The notes: generated by a model not told the origin, from the letters alone. A stretch of DNA of 30,850 nucleotides from Chrysochromulina tobinii (GCA_001275005.1 JWZX01001610.1:1-30850), one strand, 5' to 3'; shown: positions 1 to 9,239, counted from the first letter of the stretch. A program made the numbers and translations.

Positions 1-2916
1 CGCACCGGAAGGCGACCTGAAGGCCAGGTTGGCCTCCTCGCTTCATTGTTTGGAAAAGAACACGAGGCTCCTGTCGGTGCCGAGGTGGTGAAGAAGCGAC
101 AGCGCCATGGCCCCTTTGCAGGCCCAAATGCGCCCAAGGCAACTGCGGTGACGCCCACTGCGACGCCGAACGCTGCGGCATCACCGGCCACTGCGGCAGC
201 AGCCGCGCAGCCGGCCACTGCAACACCATCTCCCGCTGCCACACACCAGCAGTTACCCGGTATCGCATTGCTTGGTCTCCAATACGATTCGGATGAGGAT
301 GAGGCTGAGGGCCGCACGCCGGCTGCTGGGGCTTTAGCTGGGGCTAAGCCCCGCCAGCCCATTGGCTTTCGTGCTTTGCCTGCGGAGATGAAGTCCGAGG
401 TGCGGCACACGCAGTATGAGGCACGCAAGGTCAACAAACAGGAAGAGTGGTTAAAAAAATACAGAGCCTGGCTGGCCAAGAGCAACGAGAAGGGTGTACA
501 CTGCAAGTTATGCATCGTCTCCTTGACCAAGCCCAAGGACAAGCTGTCCACCACCGGATACGGCTGGACCGGCCAGGGTGAAGAGCGTCTCTTGAATCCA
601 ATCCCGTCAGAGCAGAAGCTGATTGACCACGAGAACTCTCCACTGCACCGGCTCAATGTGACGAACGCGGAGAAGGAGAAGATGGCTGTGGGCGCGGTTG
701 GGGCATTGACGAGGACGACGGGCAGCCAGCCTGTGTACCTGACAATCACTCCCGAAGATGAGCTGTACGCACGTACCATCCGTACGGTGCACCTGATCGT
801 GGTGCGCCAGCTCTCATTGAACGACATGTACTCCCTCCTCGAGCTTCAGAATGCAAACGGTGCCATCATCTCTTTCGATCACGCTGAACCAAAAGGTGGG
901 TTCATGTACGGTGGCTTAGCAGATTGGCTTGAGGCTGGCGGACGTGTCTGGCGTGCAGAGCAGCTCCTTCGCGCACAGAACCCAATCATGCAGTCCGTCT
1001 TCCCTCGCGGCCTACCCTTTGGCTTCCTCGGCGACGGCAGCAACGACCGCTCGCTGGTCGAACAGGAGGCCGTGGTCACACGCCACCTTGGCGCTGACGG
1101 CAAGCCGTACAACTCCTTCTTCGACCTGGCCCCACTCGACCTGACGACCAGCTACGACCAGCGCTCGCCTGATGCGCTGTGCATGCTCGCCTGCTACTCG
1201 AAGAGCTTCGACCAGCTCAACCAGTACCAGGGCTTCCTGCACCTGTCGGACTGGAAGAAGGCACTCATTGGCGGCAGCTTCGACGGTGCAACAGTCATGC
1301 TCGGCTCGCAGGGCGGCACTGCCAAGCTGCTCAAGGACAAGGTAGAGACGCACCTGACCATCCTCCACGCCGCGGCCCACGTCGAGCAGCTCGCGCTCGG
1401 CGATGCGTTCAAGGAGGTCACATACTACGATGAGTGGGGTGGCATCGTGCAGGAGGTCTACGTCTACTACAACGCCTCTGGGAAAAAGCGCTTCGGGTTG
1501 GAGGCGGTGGCGAACGAGCTCAAGGACAAGCTGCTCAAGATCAAGGGCACCCACGGCATCCGCTGGGCGGCTTCGCAGGCGGCCACGCTAACTGCGCTGC
1601 TTGCCGACCTGCCGTCCGTGGTGGTCGACCTGGAGCAGACCGCAAAGGCCACGGTGGGCTGCCAGTACACCCTGCTCACCCCGTCCAACTCGTTCCTCGG
1701 CAAGTCATTCAAGCAGCGCTTTGAGGCCGAGGACGGCGGGCGGCCGCGCGACTGGAAGGCGACTGTGAAGTCGGTCAAGGTGAGCGATGATGGTGTTGCG
1801 GCCAATGACGTATTCGTGCTCTCGTACTCAAACAAGACGACCATGGAGATCTCTAAGGCGCAGCTTGTGGCCTTCCTGACCGACGAGGACGCCTCAGGGC
1901 TGGTCGACGAGTACACGTGGCAGCTGCGCTCACGGCTCATCAACTTCCGCTTTGCCGCCTTCACCGCTTTCATGCTCGATGTGCACAACCAGCTGGGTAT
2001 CCTCTCCAAGGGCTTCCAGAGCAACACCCTCGTCATCTTTGACATCTCAAAGAACCTGAATCGCACGCTGCGCTCGCTCGAGAAGCTCAAGAAAGAAGAG
2101 TCGTGCGGACCCGAGGAGTCCAAGTTCTGGGGCTTTGTCAACACTGATGATGCGGACTGCCTGCGCACGTGCCAGCTCGAGGAAGGTGAGTCGGGCCGCA
2201 AGGCGCTCAAGACCGACAGGATCGAGGTGATCGACGCGCTCAGCTCGCACCTCGTTGAACGCTTCCAGAAGGTGCTCGACGATCCTATCCTTGAGGCCTT
2301 CTCGATCTTCGACGTGCGCAAGTGGCCCGAGGACAAGGATGTCCTCAAGGATTCGTACATCGATGGCATCAAGCTGCTCTACAAGACCTACAAGATCTTC
2401 TATGCAGAAGAGGAGACGGAGGAGATGGTGCTCGAGCAGTGGGAGGACCTGAAGGCGGAGATCAACGTGCCGACGCTGCGCACGCTCAGCTTTCATCAGC
2501 TGTGGGCAAACATGCTCGTACAGTACGCGGACGAGTATGCCCTGGTGCTGCGCCTCGTAGTCATTTCACTGCTCATCCCCGCTGACACGTCGGAGTGCGA
2601 GCGCATCTTCTCGCTCATGAACGACCTCAAGACTGCCGAGCGGAGCTCGATGGGCCAGCAGAACCTCAAGAACCTGATGCTGTGGCACATAATGGGCTAC
2701 AAGACGGACGCGGAGGGCAAAAAGGTCAAGATGCCGTGCTGTGACGTGCCGGTGATGGCCATCCTCAAGGAGTTCCGCTCGATGGCATTCGAGAATGGCG
2801 GCATGCTCGGTCGCAAGGCCCACCGGGCGGCGGCGGTGCCAAAGTACGAGTATGAGAAGCACCGTGCACCTGTGAAGGCGGCCACCTCGGCCGCCTCCTC
2901 TGCCGCAGACGAATGA
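1..2916 (+). CDS. hAT-superfamily transposase-like protein (5' partial)
   Basis: The frame is open from the first base of the window, and the first in-frame ATG is only at 388, so the true start is upstream or in another exon. Counting residues from a TTG at 46, the N-terminus is a disordered Ala/Pro-rich tail with a GLQYDSDEDE acidic patch (about 78-87). A Cys/His segment follows (CKLC and later DHENSPLHRLN, about 150-205) and resembles a degenerate TTF/BED-type zinc finger. The RNase-H-like core shows FLGDGSNDRS (Asp330), GGSFDGATVMLG (Asp413) and HAAAHVEQLAL. The C-terminus carries the hAT dimerisation signature SECERIFSLMNDL (Glu852), so a D, D, E triad is plausible. Residues about 550-617 look like a Tudor-like insert. 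The family is most like ZNF862-type hAT proteins. The catalytic residues and long frame suggest a recent element or a domesticated copy. The family call is firm; activity is inferred. Confidence 0.85.
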   Translation, partial: RTGRRPEGQVGLLASLFGKEHEAPVGAEVVKKRQRHGPFAGPNAPKATAVTPTATPNAAASPATAAAAAQPATATPSPAATHQQLPGIALLGLQYDSDEDEAEGRTPAAGALAGAKPRQPIGFRALPAEMKSEVRHTQYEARKVNKQEEWLKKYRAWLAKSNEKGVHCKLCIVSLTKPKDKLSTTGYGWTGQGEERLLNPIPSEQKLIDHENSPLHRLNVTNAEKEKMAVGAVGALTRTTGSQPVYLTITPEDELYARTIRTVHLIVVRQLSLNDMYSLLELQNANGAIISFDHAEPKGGFMYGGLADWLEAGGRVWRAEQLLRAQNPIMQSVFPRGLPFGFLGDGSNDRSLVEQEAVVTRHLGADGKPYNSFFDLAPLDLTTSYDQRSPDALCMLACYSKSFDQLNQYQGFLHLSDWKKALIGGSFDGATVMLGSQGGTAKLLKDKVETHLTILHAAAHVEQLALGDAFKEVTYYDEWGGIVQEVYVYYNASGKKRFGLEAVANELKDKLLKIKGTHGIRWAASQAATLTALLADLPSVVVDLEQTAKATVGCQYTLLTPSNSFLGKSFKQRFEAEDGGRPRDWKATVKSVKVSDDGVAANDVFVLSYSNKTTMEISKAQLVAFLTDEDASGLVDEYTWQLRSRLINFRFAAFTAFMLDVHNQLGILSKGFQSNTLVIFDISKNLNRTLRSLEKLKKEESCGPEESKFWGFVNTDDADCLRTCQLEEGESGRKALKTDRIEVIDALSSHLVERFQKVLDDPILEAFSIFDVRKWPEDKDVLKDSYIDGIKLLYKTYKIFYAEEETEEMVLEQWEDLKAEINVPTLRTLSFHQLWANMLVQYADEYALVLRLVVISLLIPADTSECERIFSLMNDLKTAERSSMGQQNLKNLMLWHIMGYKTDAEGKKVKMPCCDVPVMAILKEFRSMAFENGGMLGRKAHRAAAVPKYEYEKHRAPVKAATSAASSAADE

Positions 2917-3045
2917 GGAATGAGGTGCTGGCAGAGGAGCGTGACATGGAGAGATCGGGCGGGCATGACATGGAGGGCGGCGGGCGGGCGCGTCGCAACG
3001 CGTGGCGAGTCGAGAGTCGCTGAGCCCGTACCGGGCGTGTTTTCG

Positions 3046-3171
3046 AGGTGTTGAGACGGGCTGAAGAGGTGTTGAGACAGGCTGTCTCAACAGCTCCTCA
3101 AACAGGTGTTAAGACAGGCTAACACTTCCTGAGCTTAAGTGTTAATACAAACGTCTCAACAGCGTCTCAAC
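3046..3171. repeat. GTTGAGAC direct and inverted repeat cluster, 3' of the hAT gene
   Basis: AGGTGTTGAGAC-type units start at 3046, 3067 and 3104 (the last has one change). GTTGAGACA at 3071-3079 pairs with TGTCTCAAC at 3083-3091 across a GGC loop. TAACACTT at 3120-3127 pairs with AAGTGTTA at 3137-3144. Inverse copies GTCTCAAC lie at 3153-3160 and 3163-3170. Short repeats in both orientations just inside the ends are typical of transposase-binding subterminal regions of hAT elements, and the placement directly after the transposase ORF fits that. The cluster overlaps the last codons of the convergent sulfotransferase ORF. No terminal inverted repeat or target-site duplication can be matched because the 5' end is outside the window. 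Confidence 0.6.
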
Positions 3172-4164
3172 GTTAAACCCACCCCTCTGGAGCCGCGCCG
3201 TTGATGGCCGCCAAGGCGTGTCGAGCGAATAGCGTAAACGCGTGACAAAGTCTCTGAGCGTCGCCTCTGAGCTAACAGTGCCCATCTGGAGGTATGCTCG
3301 TCGCAGCAGGGCCCGCATGGCGTTCGCGGCTTGCGTTCGGTTCTCTCTCCAGTGCGCGCGGTTCAAGGGCAGTATATAACGGCTTTGCTCATTTGTCATC
3401 GAAAAGCGCAGCGCAAACTCCACAAACGTCATTCTGGGCTCGCATGGCGAGGTCGCATTCGGAAGGCCGCGCGCAGCGAGGGTCCTCATGGTGATGAAAT
3501 TGAAGCCCGTGCCACTCTTGCACCAACTTTGAAAGGTTGGTCCGCAGTACATGGTGCCACCTTCAGTGCAACGCACGACGCTCAGGAAGAGCGTCACGTC
3601 ATTGTAGTGTGAGACAAGGCGCGCGATCGTCTCACGCGCCGTCGTCACGAAGTACTGGCCAAACTCGCCGTCGCCCGTCGTGGGATCGACATACCTGACA
3701 ATGCGTTGCGTGTATGAATGGTGCCCGCCGTGAAAGGTATGGCAGTCTCTGGTGTCCTTGGTGCACTTGTCATGCGCCAGCTGGCGCTCTGCAGGGCCAA
3801 TTGCGTGCGCGCTTTGGTTGCCGTGGTACGCGTGCATGAGCCACTCCTCCACGTAATGACCACCCGCTTTTGGCACGTGGACGAATTCAACATAGCGCAC
3901 TGTGCGCCGGCTCTTCGCCCAGACGCCATGCCAGTAGTTGCAAGGCGATGCTTCATCAAAGCCCGGTATTGCGCGGACGCCCACGGATTCGGCCTCATTC
4001 ATGAAGTCACCGGCGTGTTTGCTCTGATTCAAGCGCAGATTCATTCCTATTGCTGCGAGTGCAGCATGAACCAGGAAGAGAACGGCTCCTCCCATCTCCC
4101 ATGAAATCGAGAAATAGAATACGGTAGACCCTTTGCAGATAATTCCTCGATACCTCGCATGCAT
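3142..4164 (-). CDS. Type II membrane sulfotransferase (heparan-sulfate 2-O-sulfotransferase-like)
   Basis: The product is predicted to transfer sulfate from PAPS to a glycan in the Golgi lumen. FVHVPKAGGHYVEEWL (about residues 94-109) matches the 5'-phosphosulfate loop HxPKTGGT of the Sulfotransfer_2 family, with Ala replacing the usual Thr before the GG. YFVTTARETIARLVSHYND (about 171-189) matches the 3'-phosphate motif (R...S, then HY). A hydrophobic stretch at about 26-42 serves as a signal anchor, giving type II topology. The length, 340 aa, is normal for the family. A second Met at residue 24 (4095) would put the anchor right at the N-terminus and may be the real start; it would also leave more room for the promoter shared with the divergent gene at 4305. 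The final residues NVETLLRRLY lie inside the GTTGAGAC repeat cluster, so the C-terminus may be element-derived. The exact acceptor is unknown. Confidence 0.8.
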   Translation of the reverse strand: MHARYRGIICKGSTVFYFSISWEMGGAVLFLVHAALAAIGMNLRLNQSKHAGDFMNEAESVGVRAIPGFDEASPCNYWHGVWAKSRRTVRYVEFVHVPKAGGHYVEEWLMHAYHGNQSAHAIGPAERQLAHDKCTKDTRDCHTFHGGHHSYTQRIVRYVDPTTGDGEFGQYFVTTARETIARLVSHYNDVTLFLSVVRCTEGGTMYCGPTFQSWCKSGTGFNFITMRTLAARGLPNATSPCEPRMTFVEFALRFSMTNEQSRYILPLNRAHWRENRTQAANAMRALLRRAYLQMGTVSSEATLRDFVTRLRYSLDTPWRPSTARLQRGGFNVETLLRRLY

Positions 4165-4304
4165 CCAGAGACATGAAACCTGACCGCAAGATCCACATCA
4201 CCCTATGTTCATGTTCAGCGCGGCTGCGCGCAGAGTTGTCTGTGTTTGACGTGGCGTTCCAAACTTGCTCACCTAATGGCCGACACCATCTCGATCTCAC
4301 TCGA

Positions 4305-5384
4305 ATGGCCGACTCCCTCGATCCGGATCCACACGGCACGCGGGGCTCGACGGTGGCCCACGCGCTCGACTACAGGGGCGAGGTCAAGAAGTTTTCCAGC
4401 GCGGACATCCTCGCAACATTCAAGGCGGCTCAGAGAGGCGAGAAGATAGTAAAAGTGCCAGAGCAGAAGCCGGAGGCAGCTGCAGGTGGTGCGTCTGGCG
4501 CCGCGCCGGGTGAGGTGCGTGCATTCAGCTCTTCGGATCTCATGGCGAGCGTCGAGCATGCCAAACGAGGCGACCTCACTCAAGGTCAGCTGCCCTCGAC
4601 GACGGTGCAGCCATCGGTAGCCACCAGGCTGGCCAACAATGCGCCCGACGCGCCACCATCCCGGGTCGCCACGGCGACCGAGGGACGCATCAAGGTGCGC
4701 TCATGGACAGACGAGGAGCCGAAGAAGGAGTTCTCGTTCGATGGTCTCAAGGACGCGCTCGCTACGACGCTCGTGCCGCCTGTCACGCCTGCTGCCGCCC
4801 CCATCAACCTACTCGACCTCGACGCGCCTCCCATCACTGCGCCGCCCGTGGCCGCCACCTCGTCGTACGCGCCGACACAGGCGAGCGAGTGGGCCTCGCT
4901 CGAGGGTGCCTTTAAGGCCATGCCGGCGTCCGGCGCCATTGGCATGATGGCTCCTCAGATGCCTGTCTCATATCCGCCGCCCGTTACGCCTGCCTATCCG
5001 CCCCCCAACATGCCCCCTCCTTCGATGCCGCCGCCGAGTATGCCGCCGCCCGGCGCCATGCCAGCAGGAGCAGCGGCCATGCCGCCGCCGAGCATGCCGC
5101 CGCCGAGCATGCCGCCGCCGAGCATGCCGCCGCCCTTCATGCCGCCTCCAAACATGCCGCCGCCGCACATGCCGCCGCCGAGCATGCCGCCGCCCTTCAT
5201 GCCGCCTCCAAACATGCCGCCTCCAAACATGCCGCCTCCAAACATGCCGCCTCCAAACATGCCGCCTCCAAACATGCCGCCGCCGAACATGCCGCCACCG
5301 AACATGCCGCCGCCGAACATGCCGCCGCCGAATATGCCGCCGCCCAACATGCCGCCTCCAACTGCGGGTGGTGGCCTCTGGTAA
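4305..5384 (+). CDS. Disordered protein with MPPP(N/S) tandem repeats and clathrin-box-like motif
   Basis: I do not recognise a catalytic domain. The start chosen is ATG 4305 (MADSLDPDP); an upstream in-frame ATG at 4173 would begin 9 bp from the divergent sulfotransferase ORF and adds a non-descript tail. Two similar blocks, VKKFSSADILATFKAAQRGE (about 24-43) and VRAFSSSDLMASVEHAKRGD (about 67-86), form an internal duplication, and a weaker third KEFSFDGLKDAL follows at about 140. INLLDLDAPP (about 167-176) resembles a clathrin-box motif (LLDLD). The last third, from about residue 229, is YPPP/MPPPN/MPPPS repeats rich in Met and Pro. This layout suits an adaptor or scaffold in vesicle traffic or RNA binding, but that is inference. 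The repeat has probably changed length often, so the C-terminal size may vary between strains. Confidence 0.6.
   Translation: MADSLDPDPHGTRGSTVAHALDYRGEVKKFSSADILATFKAAQRGEKIVKVPEQKPEAAAGGASGAAPGEVRAFSSSDLMASVEHAKRGDLTQGQLPSTTVQPSVATRLANNAPDAPPSRVATATEGRIKVRSWTDEEPKKEFSFDGLKDALATTLVPPVTPAAAPINLLDLDAPPITAPPVAATSSYAPTQASEWASLEGAFKAMPASGAIGMMAPQMPVSYPPPVTPAYPPPNMPPPSMPPPSMPPPGAMPAGAAAMPPPSMPPPSMPPPSMPPPFMPPPNMPPPHMPPPSMPPPFMPPPNMPPPNMPPPNMPPPNMPPPNMPPPNMPPPNMPPPNMPPPNMPPPNMPPPTAGGGLW
5007..5360 (+). repeat. 15-bp coding minisatellite (MPPPN/MPPPS units)
   Basis: Units of about 15 bp, each starting at or near AACATGCCGCCTCCA, encode Met-Pro-Pro-Pro plus Asn, Ser, Phe or His. One interruption (GAMPAGAAA) splits the first units from the rest. 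A higher-order unit is visible: the 40 bases at 5121-5160 recur identically at 5181-5220, a 60-bp period. From about 5206 onward nearly identical AAC units are homogenised, which suggests recent slippage or unequal exchange. All changes are multiples of three, so the frame is kept. Confidence 0.9.
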
Positions 5385-6240
5385 AAGGGTGCTCGGTGGC
5401 GTCGGGGCGCACGGCGCTTCTCTCGGCGCTCCTCTCGCCACGCATCGGCCCTGCGGCACATGTACTACTCGAACTAGAGATAATGTGGATGCATGATAAT
5501 GTGGATGTGGCATGAGCAAGCAGGCGGGGATGGGGTGTGCGCGGGGTATCCTCTGCTCATTGCATAATGGGCTCCTCATTACTCATTACAGAGTGCAGAC
5601 GAAGGACGAGTGGGTACCGGCTAGACATTGACATGCTAGTCGGGGGCAATCTGTGAGCGAGAGCTCTCCGGGCGAGCGCTCGGGGGTCGGGGCCGGGGCG
5701 GGTCCCTGCTCCCGGCGGCGGGGGGGGCAATCCTTCATTCCAAGCATGTTGATTGTTAGTCGCGCCGGGGCGCCGCGTTCGTTCGTTCCGGGGATCCGCC
5801 CCTCCGGGGACCGCTTTGACGTCCGGCGTCCGCGCTCGGGGGCGGCGCGGGCACGGCTCTTTTGTCAGCCCGTTTCGACGCTGTCACTGTCGACTGTGCA
5901 ATAATTTTAAATAGTAAAAATAGCCATGATCCCGGATAGAAGTTGGGCCAGAGATCACAGAGGACAAGGACACACGCAGGGTCCGTGTGCACACGTGAGT
6001 TTAACATGAGTTAACACAGTGCCCTCTAGCGGGAACGAGAGGGGGGACGGGCGGCGGCTCCTCGGTTGCTCGCGCATCCCTCTCCGACGCATCCCCCGCG
6101 CAGCCTACATCGCATGGCGTGAGGGGAGCATGCGGACCCTCGCGCCAGCCACGCACGCCTCTCCGCAGCCGGAGCTCCCTCACAGCTCAATCACAGCTCG
6201 TGGGGTGCCTGCTCACGACGGCGGATGTCAGTGCCATCAC
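5385..6240. other. Intergenic region between two convergent genes
   Basis: This stretch lies 3' of the MPPP-repeat gene (+) and 3' of the SNARE gene (-), so it should hold both 3' UTRs and polyadenylation sites. Small open frames occur (for example 5653-5904 and 6019-6366) but have no recognisable protein features. AATAATTTTAAATAGTAAAA at 5901-5920 is the one clearly AT-rich patch. I see no RNA gene or mobile element. Confidence 0.5.
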
Positions 6241-7059
6241 TCACGGCTTGAGACGGAAGGCGACGATGACGTCGCTCTTGGTGTCGGCTACAACCGGCGC
6301 CTTCTGTGGCCTCGCCACGTGCTCGGCCACGACGCAGCCGAGACCGCAGAGCGCGATGAGCACTGAGAGGGACACGAGGACCACTCGCCCGATGAGGTCG
6401 TACTTGTCGTCCACTTTTTTGAAGGGAGATTGAGCGTCAGGTGGCTCTTGGCGCGGCAACAAGAGGAGCACGAGCAGCAGGAAAGTGTACAGCACCGTGG
6501 TGGCGGCGCAGACAAGCGTGCGCGTGACGAGGCCGCGCGGGTACGCCCAGAAGCACAGGCCCAGGAAGACGACGCCGAACACCGCCAGGATGATCACGCC
6601 CGGACCAAGAGGGGGGGAGGCCGGCTGAGAGGCATCTTGCAGTGCGCGCCCGCTGCCTGCAGTGTCCTCCGGCTTCTTCCCAGGCCCCAGGAAAAAGTAC
6701 CAGATGAGCACGAGAATGGCAATCAGCATCCCCCCGATGATGGCACACAGCATGATCTTTGTCCATGTCGCGCGATTGTGCATCTGCCGGATGAGGCGGC
6801 TGGAGGCCGTCAGCGACTGGTGGGTCTCCTCGCGCCGCTCGATGGCCTCAGTGAGCTGCCCTCGCTGGTCGACAAGCTGTCCCATGATCGACATGCCCAG
6901 CCGCTCCGTGTCCGCCGCTATGCGCTGGGTTTGCTCCAGCTGGGCGAGCGAGCGCTCTGCCGCGAGGACTGAGGGCGACTTGTAAGTCTGCGCCGGGTCC
7001 GTGGGCGCGGCCACCGGATTCCCGAGGAGCGCCTCGCGCCGTGTGTCTCCGGCGCGCAT
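6241..7059 (-). CDS. Vti1-like Qb-SNARE with an extra multi-pass membrane tail
   Basis: Residues about 31-95 match the Vti1 SNARE helix: AADTERLGMSIMGQLVDQRG with heptad spacing and a candidate zero-layer Gln65, then SSRLIRQMHNRATWTKI leading straight into a membrane helix (about 101-124). Vti1 proteins act as Qb-SNAREs in Golgi, endosome and vacuole fusion. Two things are unusual. The N-terminal three-helix regulatory domain is absent: only about 30 residues precede the SNARE motif. The protein also does not end after the anchor but continues about 148 residues with three more predicted helices (about 154-173, 180-202, 223-246). No plausible splice donor is seen between the anchor and the tail, so the join looks genuine. 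ATG 7059 is the first in-frame Met after an upstream stop at 7120-7122; a short N-terminal exon cannot be excluded. Function in fusion is likely; the tail's role is unknown. Confidence 0.75.
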   Translation of the reverse strand: MRAGDTRREALLGNPVAAPTDPAQTYKSPSVLAAERSLAQLEQTQRIAADTERLGMSIMGQLVDQRGQLTEAIERREETHQSLTASSRLIRQMHNRATWTKIMLCAIIGGMLIAILVLIWYFFLGPGKKPEDTAGSGRALQDASQPASPPLGPGVIILAVFGVVFLGLCFWAYPRGLVTRTLVCAATTVLYTFLLLVLLLLPRQEPPDAQSPFKKVDDKYDLIGRVVLVSLSVLIALCGLGCVVAEHVARPQKAPVVADTKSDVIVAFRLKP

Positions 7060-7374
7060 CAGCTGAGCCTGGTTGCTGGATAGGGAACGAGCGGCAACAC
7101 CGACCCCTTGGACATTTTTTCACTTTCACACTTGCGGGATTCATAGCCATTTGAGCCCAAGTGCGGGTGGGAAATGCTCAACTGCTAATGAAGTGTTCTA
7201 CGAGGCTGGAGACCCGGGTCCAGGCCGCAGGCGCGGTCCAGGAGCGCGGTTCTTTCAGAAGTTCTTACGCGATTCTGCATTCTCGTCCCTGCCATCGCAG
7301 CCATCGCCAATGGATGTGCGCCGTTCCGCGGTTCCCAGCGTATACGCGAAGTACTGGGGTCGGGATCTCGGATC
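7060..7374. other. Spacer between the esterase 3' end and the SNARE start
   Basis: Both flanking genes are on the minus strand. The 315 bases should contain the esterase 3' UTR and the SNARE promoter. The SNARE frame stays open from 7059 back to a stop at 7120-7122 without another ATG. I could not find an exon that encodes a Vti1 N-terminal helical domain here. Confidence 0.4.
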
Positions 7375-9196
7375 TCAGCCCGCCGCGTCCCATTCCTCCT
7401 TGGATGGCGCGACGCCGGCCTTGTCGCTCGCCCTGATGACCGCGCGGCTGCCAGCCTTGGCGCCTGTCTGGATCATCTTCGACGCCGAGCTATAGGCCGA
7501 GCTGCTCGCATCCGCGCGCGACGCGCCCCCCTTGGCCTTGCCGAGCAGTTCAGCTCGATTGGCACGGCGCGCGGCCGCAGCTTTGGCCGCGAGCCCTGCG
7601 AGAATCCGGCGTGCCCGGAGCGACGCGTGCGCGCCTGCGGGTAGGCCGCCGTCCCGTCCATAGCGGCGCAGCACGGCGGGAGGGTCGAAGTCGGAACAGA
7701 AGCCGAGGAGTGGCGAGCCCAGAACGCCCGAGAGAGCGCCCGAGCCCGCAGCCGTGGCGGCAGCGATGGAAGTTGCCGCGCGAGAGCCGGCAGGCACACC
7801 TGGAGGGGTGAGGGGGCATTCCAGAGGCGTAGGCGGGCCGCCACGTTGCAGCTGCAGCTGCAGGTTCGGCAGCGTTCCCTGCACAAACTGGCCGCCGCCA
7901 AAGCGAAAGTTCCAGCGCGCCAGGAGGGCACCCGGAGCGCCCTCGATGACGGCTGAGGCCGCTGCGCTGTCGCCACCCATGCTCAAAACCGCCGCCTCCG
8001 CCGAGGTCTCGGCGGCCCCGGCGGTGCCCGCGCCGCCGCCCTCGGCGCCCCCCCCCGTGGCACGTCGCGCCTCTGCCTCGGCGGCAGTCTGTTCGAGGAT
8101 TCGAAGCAGACGGCCGTTGAAGACGTCGGGCACGCCAGGCAGGCAGTAGTGCAGGCAGTCGTCGAAGAGGCGCAGCGAGTCGGTACGCCCGTGGGGGTTC
8201 GTCTTGGGATCAGGGCCCGGATGCGCGTCAGCACGCGTGCGCGCGATCGCGTAAGCGTCGAGCACTCGGACCCAAGGTATGCGTTGCGCAGCGACGGCGT
8301 CGAGGATCAAATTCTTGCTCAGCACAGCGAATCGCATCGACATGGGATCGAGCTCGCGCTCGAGATTCGCCACGTAGTTTGGGCGGAGCGGCTCGCGCCG
8401 CCGGCAGCGCCCACCCGATTTGGCAACTCCGCCTTCGAAGTCACGCGGCGTGGCGGCCCGCCAAACGACAAGGGCGTTGTCGGCCCGGGCGGGCGTACGT
8501 TCGAAGTAGGCCGTGCGCACGGCCGCAGCGACGAGCATCCACTTGGCGGCGTACTCGCGCAGGATCCACGGGCGCGTCACGTTGCAAAGGCCATCATGCA
8601 GCGAGTGCATGTCCTGGCATCCGTCCTCAAACTCCCATGCGCCTAAATTGATGATCAGGAGCGTGGGTGCGCGGTTGATGGCGGCGGCAAGCACGGGCGA
8701 GAGCCGTGGGTGACGCTCCACCGGACGCCAAGTTGGGAGCGCGTCCGCTCGCATGAAGCGCGAGAAACTGATCAAAGCGATCGCACGACCGCTCGGCGCA
8801 TTCACGCGGCATCGGAAGTCCATGAACGGGATTGCCTTGGTGATGACGACACGGTGGCCCGCGCCAGCGGCGGCGGTGCCCGCGACAAGCATGCAACAGA
8901 GCGAGACCGTCTGCTGTCGAGCGGTCGAGTCGCCCACGAAGAGCACTTCCTCGGGCGGTCTGTGAGATTTCTCCTTGCTCTTCTCTTTCTCTTCCCTCGG
9001 CTGCTCACCGCTGCGCTCTACCCCGCGCTCACCCGCCAGCCGCACGAGGGCGCGCAAGAATGCCTCCGCGTCAAAAGGATCGGCCGCCGCGCCGCCGCCG
9101 CTCGCTGGTAGCCACCATGAGACTGCCTCGGCGCCCGGGGAGAGGCCTCCTCTTCCACCTTCGCCGCCGCCGCCACCTCGTCCTCCGTTGCCGCCT

Positions 9197-9239
<43 letters not shown>

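Noticed and set aside
1012-2496. Long minus-strand frames inside the transposase gene
   Set aside because: These are shadow frames of a high-GC coding strand; the plus frame carries the hAT motifs.
5007-5360. CRISPR-like array
   Set aside because: The units are 15 bp, contiguous, without spacers, and read in frame as MPPPN/S in a eukaryotic gene.
5653-5904. 83-codon frame in the 5.4-6.2 kb spacer
   Set aside because: It is Gly/Arg/Ser-rich, has no similarity visible to any family and lies between convergent genes.
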